A DNA stretch of 64,000 bases. Source: Nothophaeocryptopus gaeumannii (taxonomy: Eukaryota > Ascomycota > Dothideomycetes > Mycosphaerellales > Mycosphaerellaceae). This document shows positions 1-11,169 of this stretch, piece after piece. Both the position numbers and the translations under genes were made by a program. Every line of letters begins with the position of its first letter. Position 1 is the first letter of the stretch. The notes below the pieces were generated by a model. It was not told where the DNA came from, ran no database searches, and worked only from the letters and a program-made list of their open reading frames with translations. The DNA is taken from the NCBI GenBank assembly GCA_031771865.1, contig JASISA010000007.1:124001-188000 (forward strand), written 5' to 3'.

Positions 1-2
1 CT

Positions 3-842
3 GGTGCTTCGGGACTTTCATTCGCAATCTTCGCGCAGGAGCTTCGGAGACAAGTACCTTCAGCTGGCATCCTCTCCCTCGAAGCACGGGGCCATGGCTC
101 CATCGTCACCAACCCAACCACGAACAAAGACATCATCGACTACTCCCTCGAAGCCCTAGTCTCTGATGCAACCTCCATGATAAATCTCACAGTCTCCTCA
201 CAATCCTGGTCCCCCATCCCACCAACCATCCTCCTAGGCCACAGTCTCGGCGGCGCAATCATAACAACACTCGCAACCACCCACTTCAAAACCTTCGCCT
301 CCAACCTCATAGGCTACAGCGTCCTCGACGTAGTCGAAGGTTCCGCAATCGAAGCCCTATCCCACATGAAAACCTACCTCGCCTCCCGCCCCAGCATCTT
401 CGGCAGCGTCGACGACGCAATCACATGGCATCTCCGTTCCCGCACAATTCGAGATCAAAAAAGTGCCGAAGCCTCAGTCCCCAGCCTCCTAATCCCCTCA
501 CCAACCGGCAACGGGAAATTCATCTGGCGGACAAACCTCTCAGCCACGAATCCCTGGTGGGAAGAGTGGTTCGCGGGCATGAGTCAAAAGTTCTTGACCG
601 GACGAGGAGCGAAACAACTCATCCTCGCGGGTACAGACCGACTAGATAAGGAATTGATGATTGGACAGATGCAGGGGAAGTTCCAATTGGTGGTGATTCC
701 AGAAGCTGGACATTTCGTGCAAGAAGATGTGCCTGCGAAGACGGCGGGATTGTTGGCTGAGTTCTTTAAGAGGAATGATAGGAGCCAGATGGTGTTGCCG
801 CCGAAAGTCAGTGATTTGATTGCACAGGGGAAGAAGGTATAG
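3..842 (+). CDS. PPE1: Protein phosphatase methylesterase 1 (5' part outside window)
   Basis: Serine hydrolase that removes the methyl ester from the C-terminal leucine of the PP2A catalytic subunit. The frame is open from base 3, so the start lies to the left of the window; an internal ATG at 177 is not the start because the family core (GASGLSF, LEARGHG) precedes it. The nucleophile motif GHSLGG follows at about 240, the catalytic aspartate lies in the SVLDVVEG segment and the catalytic histidine in PEAGHF near the C-terminus. These are the three triad positions of the family. The C-terminal half is complete and ends at 842 with no visible intron. The identification rests on the alpha/beta-hydrolase motifs and on the DVVEG context, which is specific to this family. 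Confidence 0.88.
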   Translation, partial: GASGLSFAIFAQELRRQVPSAGILSLEARGHGSIVTNPTTNKDIIDYSLEALVSDATSMINLTVSSQSWSPIPPTILLGHSLGGAIITTLATTHFKTFASNLIGYSVLDVVEGSAIEALSHMKTYLASRPSIFGSVDDAITWHLRSRTIRDQKSAEASVPSLLIPSPTGNGKFIWRTNLSATNPWWEEWFAGMSQKFLTGRGAKQLILAGTDRLDKELMIGQMQGKFQLVVIPEAGHFVQEDVPAKTAGLLAEFFKRNDRSQMVLPPKVSDLIAQGKKV

Positions 843-1034
843 GGAGTCGATGTTGATGATTATGATGAGACGGCATTAGACGAGTACAGCATGATAGATG
901 GCTACCGGAACGTGACCCATGCATAGACAAGCGGGGGTTTGACGCCCTATAGAGCCGAAAAGATACGTCAATATTGACATGAAGTGAAGATCAAGCAAGT
1001 CTTAAAATTGTCCACCGACCATTACGCATCGGAT

Positions 1035-2815
1035 TCAATCGTCCTCGTGAAAATCGTCCTCGCTCTCAATCTCCACAATCTCAGCTCTGACAACCTGGTC
1101 CTCTCCCGCATCGCCAACAGTATCGGCCTCTTCAGGATTCAGCAACTCTCCAATCTCCGCGCTCTCACTCATTACCTTTCTCGCTTGTACCGCCCAGCTG
1201 TCACCAGTAAGGTCCATATCCTCTTTGATGAGCAGCTCAGCAAGATGTGGCGCAAGGACAACCTGTACAAAGCCCGTGACGCCTCCTTGGACACCAGAAG
1301 TAGAGACAAGTCTGTCTTTGAGGGCGCGTTCGCGGATCTGGGAGGAGAGGCTGTTGATTATGTGGTCGCACCTGCATGAAAGTTAGCAAGGGCCACCATG
1401 CTCCTGGAAAAAGCTTGAGTGAATTCAACGTACATCATCTTCTCGCCCTTGGGTCCGTAATACCCCACGGAAGCACTGCTACTCTTCGTCTCATCCGCCA
1501 AACTCTCTGTCAACGCACTCAACCCCTTCATACTTTTCGCTTTGAGCTTTGTCCGGTAATGTGAGCTGACTTGATCATTGATCACTTTCGTCAAGAAGAC
1601 GTCGTATTTCCGCATTCTCTGATGCAACCGGTTCCAGTCGATTGTCGGGTACCCTCGGTCTTGCCAGATTCTCTCGGCCTCCTTTTCTCTGTGATATGTG
1701 CAAAACCTTCTTTGCCATTTGTAAGTCATTGAGTGTCCTTTGAGCTTTTCGATTTCGAAATCTTCCTTGCATGACTTTGAAACGCGGTCGCCGCAAAAGC
1801 CGCATTTGATGGTTGAGAATGCGAGATCGGGATCGAGCTTTTGAATTTCGTCGACTTCGACATCACTGAGTGGTGAGTCCTCGCGATCGGGCAAGTCATC
1901 CTCGCCGGGGATATATTCGTCTGCAACTGCAACTGGGAGGCTCTTGAAGGTCTTCCTGGGCTGTATTGGAGACCTCTCCTTGGCTGCCGCCTCAACTTTC
2001 CTGAACTTCTTTTCCTCCCTCTCCTGGCTTTTTTGAATTTGTCGCTGGTCCCTGGCACTGAACGTCTTCATCCTCGACTTATTCGGCCTTGGAGGAGCAG
2101 TATGTAAATTGACCGGTGCAGCTCCACGACCAGATCCAGTCCCCATCTTCTGTTTCTTCTTCGGTCGATTTGATTGGCCGAACAAATCGTCCTCATTCTC
2201 GTCCAGATCGAGTTCCTTATCGCTCAGTATTTTCGGTTGCGCAGTTGTCGCACCTATGGAAAGCTTGAACTTTGGAGGCTCAAACTTCGTCCCATCTTTC
2301 TTCTTCTCCTCTTCCACCGGACATACAGTCTTCAGCTCAGGTCTCTTGTACGCCGGACCTGCACTATTGGCACTATCCCTCTTCTTTCCGTTCCCCTCTT
2401 TCTTCCCACCCGCCTGCTCCTTGATCAATTCCGGCTCAGCATCGCTACTGTTCTGCGGCTCTCTGTTGACGTCCTCTTCAACATGTATCGAGCTCTGCAT
2501 ACTATTCTCCGGCGTCGGCAAACTCGATCCCGGCTTACTTCGCCCCGCGCTCTTCTTCTTCGGCGGCATCTTCTTCTCCGGGCTGCTATCGATGATCTCG
2601 ATCGTCTCAATATCGCTCGTCTTTGGTCGTTTCGGTCTCGTATTCTCCTTCTGCGCGTAATCAGGAGCATATATACGTGGCGAGCTCGAATGGTTTGTCC
2701 CAATCGCGGGTCTCTTCACGTCAACAGTATCGTCATGATGGTCGTCGCTTGAGGCATGCTGTTTCCCTTTGACGGTTCGGAGAAGGCCTGGCGTGTTTCT
2801 GCTTAGTCCAGGCAT
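1035..2815 (-). CDS. RTC4-like domain protein
   Basis: Two exons, complement of 1434-2815 and 1035-1371. The 62-nt intron has donor GTACGT, a CTAAC branch and a TGCAG acceptor, and joins GEKMM to CDHIINSL; without it the frame stops early at TAA. The protein is about 572 residues. The first 300 are Lys/Ser/Glu-rich, low complexity and nuclear-looking (several KKK/KRPK clusters). The C-terminal part holds the RTC4-like domain: CGFCG, GYYGPKGEKMM, then FVQVVLAPHLAELLIKED and an acidic tail. Yeast Rtc4 is linked genetically to telomere capping; the biochemical role is unknown. The start at 2815 is the first ATG of the open frame. Confidence 0.82.
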
Positions 2816-3565
2816 GGTATTGCTCGCTTGCGCATGTGGTATTGTAACGTACAGTCGGCATTGGCATCAAGGTCATAAGATGTGAGATCCCAGGTGAGGT
2901 CGACTCGGCGGTTTAGACTTCGAAGTGAGAAGTCGCGAACCGCGTCACTAGCGCGGCTGCACGTGTTGACCGATGCTTATCCGATGCACATATCCACTCC
3001 CAAAGAACTATAACAGCAACACTGTATAGAGATCACATGGCGATCATTCGACAAACGAAACTTGCGATACGGCGCTATTGTCCTAACCCCTCATGCTCGT
3101 CCCCATCCCCATCCCTCATCACGTTCATTTTCGTGATCTTTCCCAGGTATAAGTTACAGCGATTAATCTGCGCGAGCAGTCCTACAGTCCTCTAGATGAG
3201 ACCACCTGATAATGCCGATGGTCTACTTAGAACAAATGAAGCCGTTGTTTACAACGCCCTTTTCCCCAGCCCGGTCTGTCATTGACACTGACTTCTTTCC
3301 GTACACGACCTTGTAACCACCTCCCTCCACTGAAATATTCCGAGAAACGCCATATCGCCATGAGCAACGCCCAAATGATGCGAATGCAGGTCTGCAAAGA
3401 CTCTCTATCCAAGTGCCGTGGTCGATGCTCAAGCGTCGGCGTTCTCGGTCAGCTCCGCGATCAGCTTCGCAATCTCCTCTCCATCTGGTTTCCTGGCGCG
3501 AGCCCCAACAGCCTATTCGCAGATGATGTGAGCAAAGCGCGACCAAAGCAGACCTTCGAGGCAAG
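2816..3565. other. Gene-free interval upstream of the RTC4-like gene
   Basis: About 750 bases between the start of the RTC4-like gene and the stop of the NF-YB gene, both on the minus strand. It should contain the RTC4-gene promoter and the NF-YB 3' UTR. I see no further coding signal, repeat or RNA gene. Confidence 0.6.
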
Positions 3566-4695
3566 CTAGTACTGGCCAGCGGGAGCACCGTAGCCACCAA
3601 AGTCGGTAGCACCTTCGCCAGAGGGATCCAGGTTCCCGAGGACGTTGTTAGAGCCATCGTAGGTAGGTGAAGTGGTGTCATTCCCGCCTGCGCCCACAGA
3701 GGGCTTCTGGTGTTCTCCTCGAGCGACGAGGTTCTTGGTGGGGCATCAGTATGGATACTCGTATAAGATATACAAGGGTGTGGATATTGTGATTCGTTTC
3801 AGAACTTACCTCCCGGTACCTGGCAAGGTAGATTTTCAGTGCCTCTCCATAGTTCTCAAAGCCAAGAGAAGTCATGGCGAACAAGATGTCCTCGCCGTTG
3901 ACCGTCTTTCGCTTCTCCTGCTGGCATTTCTCTGAAGCTGTATCAGACCGTTAGCCGCGCGGCTCTGAAGATCAACAGCCGCCGCGAGATCGCGCTAAAG
4001 GAGTACGTACCTTCACTCGTAATGAATGAGATGAACTCGCTCACACACTCTTGCATGCACTCCTTTGCCTCCTTTGCTATTTTGGCATTTTCGGGTAGCG
4101 CCAGCTTCATGATTCGCGCGACTGGAGCAAAGTTGTGAATGTTAGCATCTTGATCGAAGTTCTTGCGATTCGGGTTCTTGGAGCGCTGCTGTGACTGGTT
4201 TGGCGGGGAGGAAGAAGTATGCGGGGATTGCGACGGCATGGTGCTGTCTCGTCCGGTTATCCAGTCGGCGGGCTGGCAAGACAGAGGCTGCAGATCGCTG
4301 GCTGGCGAAGGGCTCTCTGATTCGACGGAGTTGCAGACCAACTGCGCGCTGCAGCGTTATATGTGGGCGAGAAGCGACGCCAGTCACAGTGTCCGTCGAC
4401 GTGCAGGTGTCAAAAAAGCTCCATAGCACAGATCACAGGAGCACAAGGATGGTATGGGGACGCAAGGTGGTACAGGCAGTGCGCGGGTAACATCATCAAA
4501 GCGATACTGACCATTTGCAATTGGGAGCCATCGGTCCTGCTCCTTGACTTCGAAATCATATCCAATATCTTCAGGGCGACTCATGTTTCCATCGTTCTGG
4601 TCGTCGCCTTGGTCGGCAGGCTGATCATTTTCGGCCGGAGACTGAGTAGTAGCCGGGACCTCGTCCTCTGTCTGATCCCTTGGGGACTGCGACAT
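3566..4695 (-). CDS. hapC: CCAAT-binding factor subunit NF-YB (HAP3/HapC type)
   Basis: Four exons, complement of 4512-4695, 4011-4121, 3810-3937 and 3566-3733, giving 196 residues. All junctions are GT-AG and keep frame; the first intron is long (390 nt), the others are 73-76 nt. After an acidic 50-residue N-terminus comes the histone-fold core, almost invariant across eukaryotes: EQDRWLPIANVARIMK, LPENAKIAKEAKECMQ, VSEFISFITSEASEK, KRKTVNGEDILFAM and TSLGFENYGEALKIYL. NF-YB pairs with NF-YC and NF-YA to bind CCAAT boxes; in ascomycetes a fourth subunit, HapX, links the complex to iron regulation. The C-terminal exon (NLVARGEHQ to the end GQY) is less conserved, so its acceptor (CCAAG) is the least certain junction. 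Confidence 0.93.
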
Positions 4696-7097
4696 CTTTA
4701 ATCGAGGCGCGAACCCGTTCCGTCAGTGTGAGCTGTCAATGATTCGCTGGCCACCACGTCAACACAACACCCCTGTGCTGCAGTACCACCGAACTAAGCT
4801 GCAAAGTCGTGCAGGTGGAATCGAGTTGCCGGCGCCGGTAACGTCGTAGTCGGATTGCAATAAAGCGGTGTGTCTTACGGGGCGTGGGTATGTGTACGGG
4901 GCCCAAAAATGTTAGGATTTGTAGCTAGCAGCTCCCCAGCAGTGCGCAGCAGTACGAGCACCACAGGTGGACTCGGCACAAAAGCTGTGCTTCAGCGTGC
5001 TCGCGAGGCGCCCCCAGTCGGCGGTGAGCAGTACAATCCCTCGGCGTCGACGACCTGGGACGTTGATGATGCGGAGCAATTGAAGACGGAGGAAGCCAAC
5101 AGATCCTCGCGGCACACGTGCAGGTTTAGTCTGCAGACTGCTAGATGAGGCGGATGCGCGAAGTCGAGACGACGCTTGGGCTTGGCAAACTTTGTCCGCG
5201 CTGGGGGTTGCGGCAGCCTTAACAACAGCAGCAGCAGCAGCAGCAGCAGCGACACTCACGGTCTGCCTGACGACTCCGGCGCACGATCAACTTGGACTCT
5301 CCCTGCCTCTGCCTCTGCCTCCCAATGCGCGCGGTCTCTGGTGACGGCGCCCCTGTGCGAATGGGCAAATGCCGAGCGGTGGCCGCGATTGCTGTTGTTG
5401 CGCTGCACGGGCAGTGGCGCGTTGTCCAGGCTGCAGACGCCCACGCCAACTCTCGAGGTCGCTGCTTGTAAGGCGCGCGCTGCAGAGTGGGCGAAGTCGT
5501 TCTCTGCAAGCAATCCGATTATGCGGGTGGGCCAGTAAAAGAAAATCGAAACGGTCAAAGTTGATGATTGGACGGCGGATGCAGCATTCTTGAGCAGTCG
5601 CTGAAGAGAAGATGCGGCGCTGCTTTTCCTTCTGCCATCTCGGCAATCCGGCGAATCAGAGCCAGAGCAGCCGTCCTTTCTACTTCATTCGAGTGATGGC
5701 CACCTAGCTTTCACACTTCACACACTCCGTGCTTCATACCGCACACTTCACCTTCCTGACGACTCTTGTGATGAACACCTCGCAAACCGGGGATGCTCAC
5801 CTACGAGAACTGTTCGTCCGACCTTCAGCTGCCTGCCACCTCAGGCTGCTCCTCAGCCCACATTCCATCATCCCGCATCCCATCGATGTCATGCATACAT
5901 GCCCAATCTGTCATAGTTGATGGAGCAGCAATGCGTGTCAATGATACTTGATACCTCGTACCGTTCCCAAGGGTTTGCATCCTTTCTTTAGCTGCAGCTA
6001 TGTGTTGTCAATCAGAGGAGGCGCAGTCATGACGATTTCCCACATTATTGAGGCGTTACGCTGTTGTCGTCCAGAAGCCCGGCATGCAAACATTGCATCT
6101 GGAAAACCAGACAGCCCTATTCTTTCAACGCCTGACGTTCAACGAGCCTATGATCGTGAGCCTGTCCCTGACATAATTCGAACATCCCTCGGAGCCCAAT
6201 CATCTCTCTACTGTTAGCTCCGGCCTCAGGTATTGGGCCTCCGTCATCAGCTAACGCTACGGGCCAGCGCATTGTGCATAAGGCTACTTGCAAGCGTGAA
6301 CCCGCGCTACTGGCGCATCCTAGATTGCACCCGGGATACACAACAAGTTCGTCGGCCCTTCCACTGTGGAGTTTGTCCCAAGTCCCACGCTGGATATGGA
6401 ACTCAAATGTCATCTTGCGCCGACGTTTGACAGCGCACATCCTCTTCAGCGAGATGTCGGTACTTGGAGACATAACGTTGTGGTCTCGTGATCGTACGTT
6501 GAAGCGCCCTGGTTATGCTGTGTAACAGTGACCATTGCTCAACTTCAACGTATCTCGACATCGGCACCTGTGACTGCTCAACGACTTACTGTGCAACGGC
6601 ATATGGATCGGCAAAGGTGATGTCTAGATCTAGTAGATCGAGGAGAAGGTAGCGGAGAGGACATATTTGATAGCGCTATAGAGCCCCGGCCTCTGCACCG
6701 TTGTGTCTTTCGAGCGTGTCGTACAACTGCAGTGGATGATCTCGCTCAGACGGCGATAGTAATTGGCTTGAACCTGAGAGGAGATAGTATGCTGTTGACC
6801 GCGTGGCTCCTCCATATCGGGCGGTTCACTACCCTTTTTGAGCCGCGGAATGCAGGCTTCCACTGGAATTGCCTTTACGACGAATGCGAGCAGTCCTCCG
6901 CAGCGAGATCCAGGACATTGGTGCAACCTGTGAGCGACCGGGTCGCTGGATCGCTTGTGGTTTGCAGGTGCTACGGACCCATTACCAAGTGGACCGCTCG
7001 TGCTCTGTAGCATCTATATTCGTGAATCCGATTCTCGGAACCGTGCGGGTCTTTCATGCCACTGCTTACGTTGACAAGACGGTATGGCAGAAATATC
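4696..7097. other. 2.4 kb gene-free interval with a CAG tract
   Basis: Lies upstream of NF-YB and downstream of prefoldin 2. Only short overlapping reading frames are present; none has a recognisable domain, convincing splice structure or signal peptide. The part around 4870-5560 is GC-rich with long shadow frames on both strands. It could hold a long NF-YB promoter and 5' UTR or a non-coding transcript. Confidence 0.5.
5226..5249 (+). repeat. Perfect CAG trinucleotide tract, 8 units
   Basis: Eight uninterrupted CAG units, directly preceded by an imperfect AAC-AAC. It lies in a GC-rich gene-free stretch about 530 bases upstream of the NF-YB start codon. No supported coding frame uses it. It is a candidate length-polymorphic microsatellite. 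Confidence 0.9.
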
Positions 7098-7934
7098 TCA
7101 TTGCTGAACGACTTGGATCTTGTTCTTCTTCTGTGGCGATCGTCAACATTTGGCTTAGCATGTGACAGGCTCCACAAACCTTCCAAGTCTCCAGCTCAGT
7201 CTGCTTCGTCTGATACTGCTTCACAAGATCATCCAGGACCTTCTTCAGCCCCTCTGCGTTTGTCTGCAACGCCGGCAGCACATCCTTCACCGTCCTTTCC
7301 ACCAGAACGCCATTGATCATCCGAAAGCACTTTCGCTCTCCGGTCAACGGCGTCAGCGTCTCAAGAACAAGCCTGATACTCAAAGTCAGCATTTGACTTC
7401 GCCTCCAAGCGATCCGAAGCACGCGCGATGCATTCCTGAACCATGAGCCCGGTCATGAGATCGCGCAAGGTCTATAAGCGATGCCAGATCGGCCGGTGCG
7501 AGACGCAGGAACAGCGCATGGCTAAGTAGGATCTTGCATGATCATTCTTCTCACTTCCGGAGTCGAACGACCTCGGAGAGGTTGGGAGGTCTGAGTGCGC
7601 ACAGGGATGGTCTTGGAGCGGTGAAGTAAGGTTTGTTGGCCAGTAGCGGAGGCATTAGACCAGGATTTGTATATGAGGAAGTCGAATTCGCGGTGAGACA
7701 CCGCAAGTATGACAATTCTGATCAGAGCAAGAGAAGATTGGCAACTCACTTGTGCTCCTCGGCTTCTTGCTCGACGTTGCCGATTTTCTCGGCTATGGCT
7801 TGGAGGGTCTCTTTGTAGTTTTGATATTGCACTTGAAGCTCTGCAGATTTCTATCAGCGCACTGCAGAGGCATCTCCAACCTCATCCGTGGGCGTACCTT
7901 GCTGCTTCTTCGCCGATATCTGTTGCTGAGACAT
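7098..7934 (-). CDS. GIM4: Prefoldin subunit 2
   Basis: Four exons, complement of 7898-7934, 7750-7840, 7180-7372 and 7098-7130, coding for 117 residues. Spliced, it reads MSQQQISAKKQQ, then a coiled coil (LQVQYQNYKETLQAIAEKI), then KLVLETL, RKCFRMINGVLVERTVKDV and a second coiled coil (LKKVLDDLVKQYQTKQTELE) ending KKNKIQVVQQ. This is the prefoldin-beta pattern, two helices joined by a beta hairpin, at the usual length. The protein is part of the cytosolic hexameric chaperone that delivers actin and tubulin to CCT. Introns are 57, 377 and 49 nt with good splice sites. It is transcribed divergently from CMC2, with 172 bases between the start codons. Confidence 0.92.
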
Positions 7935-8106
7935 TTTGTATCGATGTTAATAGGCAAGATGTTCTCTCCTTCATGTTGGCTTTCGGGGAGATTTGTAGAA
8001 GTGCTGACTCATCCGCCAAGATTGACGTCCGGGACCAGACCTCGATGATGGCAAGACTTCACGCATCCAATCGACTCAATCTCTCAGAGGAAGCGATTTG
8101 CCCATC
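7935..8106. promoter_or_regulatory. Shared divergent promoter, prefoldin 2 / CMC2
   Basis: 172 bases separate two divergent start codons (7934 minus, 8107 plus). Both promoters must lie within this space or reach into the neighbouring gene, so the pair may be co-regulated. No TATA box is obvious. Confidence 0.6.
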
Positions 8107-8398
8107 ATGCATCCGCATTTGCATAGAGAAGACCAGAAAGGTCAGTACCATCACGAGCCGTCAATCAGCTCCGTACTAAGCAAGCGCAGGTTGCGAAGAG
8201 CTCATGACCGCTTTCGAAGAATGCCACGCGAAGGGCTTCCTTTGGAAATCCATGGGCATGTGCTGGAACACGAAGATCGAAATGAACAAATGCCTGCGCG
8301 CCGCGCGCCTCGAACGAACTGCTGCGAATCGAGAGGAGGCGAGGAAGAAGAGAGCGCACATGGAGAAGCTTTGGGCTGAGATCGATGCCAACTCATGA
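8107..8398 (+). CDS. CMC2: COX assembly mitochondrial protein 2 homologue (twin CX9C)
   Basis: Two exons, 8107-8140 and 8190-8398, coding for 80 residues; the 49-nt intron is GTCAGT...GCGCAG. The sequence starts MHPHLHREDQKGC and carries the twin CX9C signature: CEELMTAFEEC and CWNTKIEMNKC. A basic, coiled C-terminal helix ends LWAEIDANS. Twin CX9C proteins are imported into the intermembrane space by Mia40 and fold with two disulfides. Cmc2 acts in cytochrome c oxidase assembly and copper handling. Length and the MHPHLH start match the family, and exon 1 is needed to provide them. Confidence 0.9.
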
Positions 8399-8861
8399 TG
8401 GATCATGAGAGCAGAAGGACGGATAAACACTACGCGGTCACTCCACTCCGAGAGAATATTCAATGGCGGAGCATTGCGACAAGAGAGCGCTGTCGGCCCT
8501 AAGGTATCAGAAGCAGGCACGCCACGAAGAGGCGTAGAGCAGAGGGTCGCCACGGGGAGACGGGGGACACGAAACTTCAAGACACATGTCGAGAGACCAT
8601 CTGGCATAATGTCTCAGCACCAACCAGACGTACGGTGGAGGCTAAAGAGCCACAGTGAAGGAGTGCGGCCTAATGGGCCCAAGCAGGAGCGTGAGCTGTA
8701 CAGTATGTAGTGCGTATTGACGATTTTGAGAGTCAAACATCTCCTTAGACCATCCGCGAAACAGCATAGTTCAATATGGTAGGCCTTCTCCGCTTTGTAA
8801 TTGTCGAATATCGAAGCTACTCGTGGCTACCCGTGTCACACAAAGCGGCGGACCCACTCCA
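8399..8861. other. Intergenic interval
   Basis: 463 bases between the CMC2 stop and the next gene's preferred ATG. It should hold the CMC2 3' UTR and the promoter of the downstream gene. An ATG at 8776 followed directly by GTAGGC could be a tiny first exon of the downstream gene; I could not prove it. Confidence 0.5.
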
Positions 8862-10502
8862 ATGCGTGCCTTCCCGTTTGAGTCTTCAGGCAACTACAGC
8901 AACCGCGTTCGACCTTCAGAAACCGCTCATTTTGTTGCAAACGACGACCACGAAGACTTCCATACCACCCGCAAGCAGGACAACATGGACCCGCGGCAGG
9001 TTTTTGCCACTGACCCGAACAGGTTCCAGCATGATCTCGCCGCTCTCATCGATAACGCTGCCGCGTCCATTCATGAGACATCATCTACCACTTCAGACGC
9101 TACGTCAACTACTGCGTTGACTACACCATCGCCACCAAGGGATCCCCGCCTAAGAAAGCGGACTGCACTCCAGCCAGATGCCGCCAAGAGAGTCAAGCTT
9201 GATCCTATCGCTGATCAATCATTCATCCACCCCTCTCGCCTACAGTTGGTGAAGAATCCGGACGACCCTCAACACACACCGCCACCGCCTTCAGCCGCGG
9301 AGCCATCTTTGGGAGTGAGCACCCTCCCACTCGCTGAGTCCAGCCACTCCCGCGGCCGCTGCTACCTCAACAGTATCGTACGCCGCCAGTGGGACCCTAG
9401 GAGGGATGACATCGCGTACGAGGAGCTTCTGGAACGCCGACGCTCTGAGCGGCTTAGCAAGGTAGACCGCTATGTCCCAGGTTCTGGTCAAAAGCCGCCA
9501 CAAAAGTACCGTGGTGGATCTACGCTCAAGGTCAAGGGCCCCTTCATGTTCGAGAAACTACCATTCAAGGTACAAGATCAGATTCTGTCACTTCTTCTGG
9601 TCAAGCAAGATGGTCCGGTCATACTCGACTTCACTTGGCTACGAACCTTCATCAACGGCAAGTGCAGGATCCCCGCAGCCTCGAAATCTATCACAGTCGA
9701 TGAGCATACTGGCTACTCGCTCCCCGTCGACTGGTCCACGCTGGCAGATGGAGTCAAGCTGATGCAGAAGGACTGTACCCAGTTTCGAGACGCTCTTGAG
9801 GTTCGCGGGAACAAGACACGCAAGGATAGGGCGCCGTGCCGAGATTTGACTACAGGTCTGCTCAGGGTTTCACAAGACGTGCACAAGCGCGCAGCTGCGA
9901 CTTTGTATGGCCAGAACACATTTCGCTTCCCTCGGGCTACTAGCGCTTGGATGCAGCTAGAGTCGTTCTTGGCCACCATCGGACCCGTCAATGTTAAGCT
10001 GCTTCGGGGAATCGACATTCACGTTCCACTCTGGCACCGCGGTGTCCAGGAAGACTTCGTGGAAGGAGCGATCCTCGACCTCACGTCACCTGCCTCGCGG
10101 CTTGGCGTGGTGAATCCAGCAGGACGGGATCGTCTCCTTTCCGCCATCAAGTCTTCCGTTCATGCTTTGCTGAAAGCGGGCACCCTCAACAACCTTTCCC
10201 TTGATCTTGAACACGGAATGACAACTGATCGCTGGACCGGCCGGTACAGCAACTCCCGCCAATTGATCTCTGTCGGCGACGCGGAGACTGTCATTAGGAA
10301 GCAGCAGTGTGTCACTTTGCTGAAGAAGCTCAGTGAGAGTTTGCCCTCCAAACCGACAGTCTCTCTTCACCACCCCTCGCCAACTGCGCGAATCCAGAAA
10401 CATGACTTATCGGAATTTCGCTCGCGCTTGGCGAGTGTCATTAGGGAGGCGGAGCAGTATGGCTGGAAGGTGGATCAGCGTCTTCAAGGACGCCGCTGGT
10501 GA
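8862..10502 (+). CDS. Uncharacterised fungal protein, F-box/DUF7730-like
   Basis: A single exon of 546 residues from ATG 8862; the frame runs upstream to a non-ATG GTG at 8823, so a small 5' exon is possible. The first 250 residues are low complexity (Pro, Ser, Thr, Arg). From about residue 225 a globular part begins with FMFEKLPFKVQDQILSLLL, which resembles the start of fungal F-box-like domains (leucine-rich helix after LP). It continues with LLRVSQDVHKRAAATLYG and NTFRFP, a motif pair frequent in large ascomycete families of unknown role annotated as F-box or DUF7730. It may be a substrate adaptor for ubiquitin ligases; this is inference from one motif. Confidence 0.65.
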   Translation: MRAFPFESSGNYSNRVRPSETAHFVANDDHEDFHTTRKQDNMDPRQVFATDPNRFQHDLAALIDNAAASIHETSSTTSDATSTTALTTPSPPRDPRLRKRTALQPDAAKRVKLDPIADQSFIHPSRLQLVKNPDDPQHTPPPPSAAEPSLGVSTLPLAESSHSRGRCYLNSIVRRQWDPRRDDIAYEELLERRRSERLSKVDRYVPGSGQKPPQKYRGGSTLKVKGPFMFEKLPFKVQDQILSLLLVKQDGPVILDFTWLRTFINGKCRIPAASKSITVDEHTGYSLPVDWSTLADGVKLMQKDCTQFRDALEVRGNKTRKDRAPCRDLTTGLLRVSQDVHKRAAATLYGQNTFRFPRATSAWMQLESFLATIGPVNVKLLRGIDIHVPLWHRGVQEDFVEGAILDLTSPASRLGVVNPAGRDRLLSAIKSSVHALLKAGTLNNLSLDLEHGMTTDRWTGRYSNSRQLISVGDAETVIRKQQCVTLLKKLSESLPSKPTVSLHHPSPTARIQKHDLSEFRSRLASVIREAEQYGWKVDQRLQGRRW

Positions 10503-11169
10503 AGTCAGTAAGGCACTTTCCTCCGGCCTGCCTGTTGGGATGCTGCCATCAAGAGATGATAGAGTTGGTTATTATGGGGCCAACGAGTAGATTTGACTGA
10601 ACGATGAAGAGCTATTAGACGCAGAGGGCGGATCTAGACGCAGCTGGCTACTACGTGCTCGGCTCAAGATACAAATGATGCGATGAAGAAGGGAGACGAA
10701 GTTACGACAAGGCATTTGACGATGAAATGCCGTATGGGCAAGATGGAGATGAAAGGAAGCGATGAGCATTCAAATACCAGGTGTCGCGAAGCACGAGATT
10801 AACGTGGCAATGATGAAATGGCCCTCCAATACGAGCTATCACCATGGTGCGCCTGCCCTCGAGATACTCTCCTATAATGCCGACGTTCTTCTGCATCAGC
10901 CATGTCTATCTAACTCGTGACCATGTTGCGTGAAGCTTATCCAATTGGCGTGTCGCGTGTTTGCTCCCTCAGCTCATCCTGATCCCTTATCCTGATCAAG
11001 CAGTGCGATCAACGTGGAATGTGTGAAAGCTTTGCCGAGAAGCAGGGTGCGAATCTTTCAGTCGATGCGAATGGTATGTTCCCCGGTGACTGGATCGTAG
11101 GTTTCGCAAGGGAGACTTGCCAGTTCTTCTTTACTGTGTGGGAACAGTGCGTCTGGCGATCTGCACTCT
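10503..11169. other. Intergenic interval
   Basis: About 670 bases between the F-box-like gene and the HET relic. Only short frames without recognisable features; nothing further seen. Confidence 0.5.

Noticed and set aside
2109..2752. Two long plus-strand frames (183 and 192 codons)
   Set aside because: Antisense shadows of the RTC4-like gene; one is a Ser/Phe/Leu-only translation typical of the reverse of Lys/Glu/Ser-rich coding DNA.
4870..5646. Many overlapping frames on both strands
   Set aside because: GC-rich DNA with few stops; no domain, no conserved-looking segment, and the alanine and glutamine runs derive from the CAG tract.
8823..8861. Extension of the F-box-like gene to 8823
   Set aside because: The codon at 8823 is GTG, not ATG; the first ATG in frame is at 8862.
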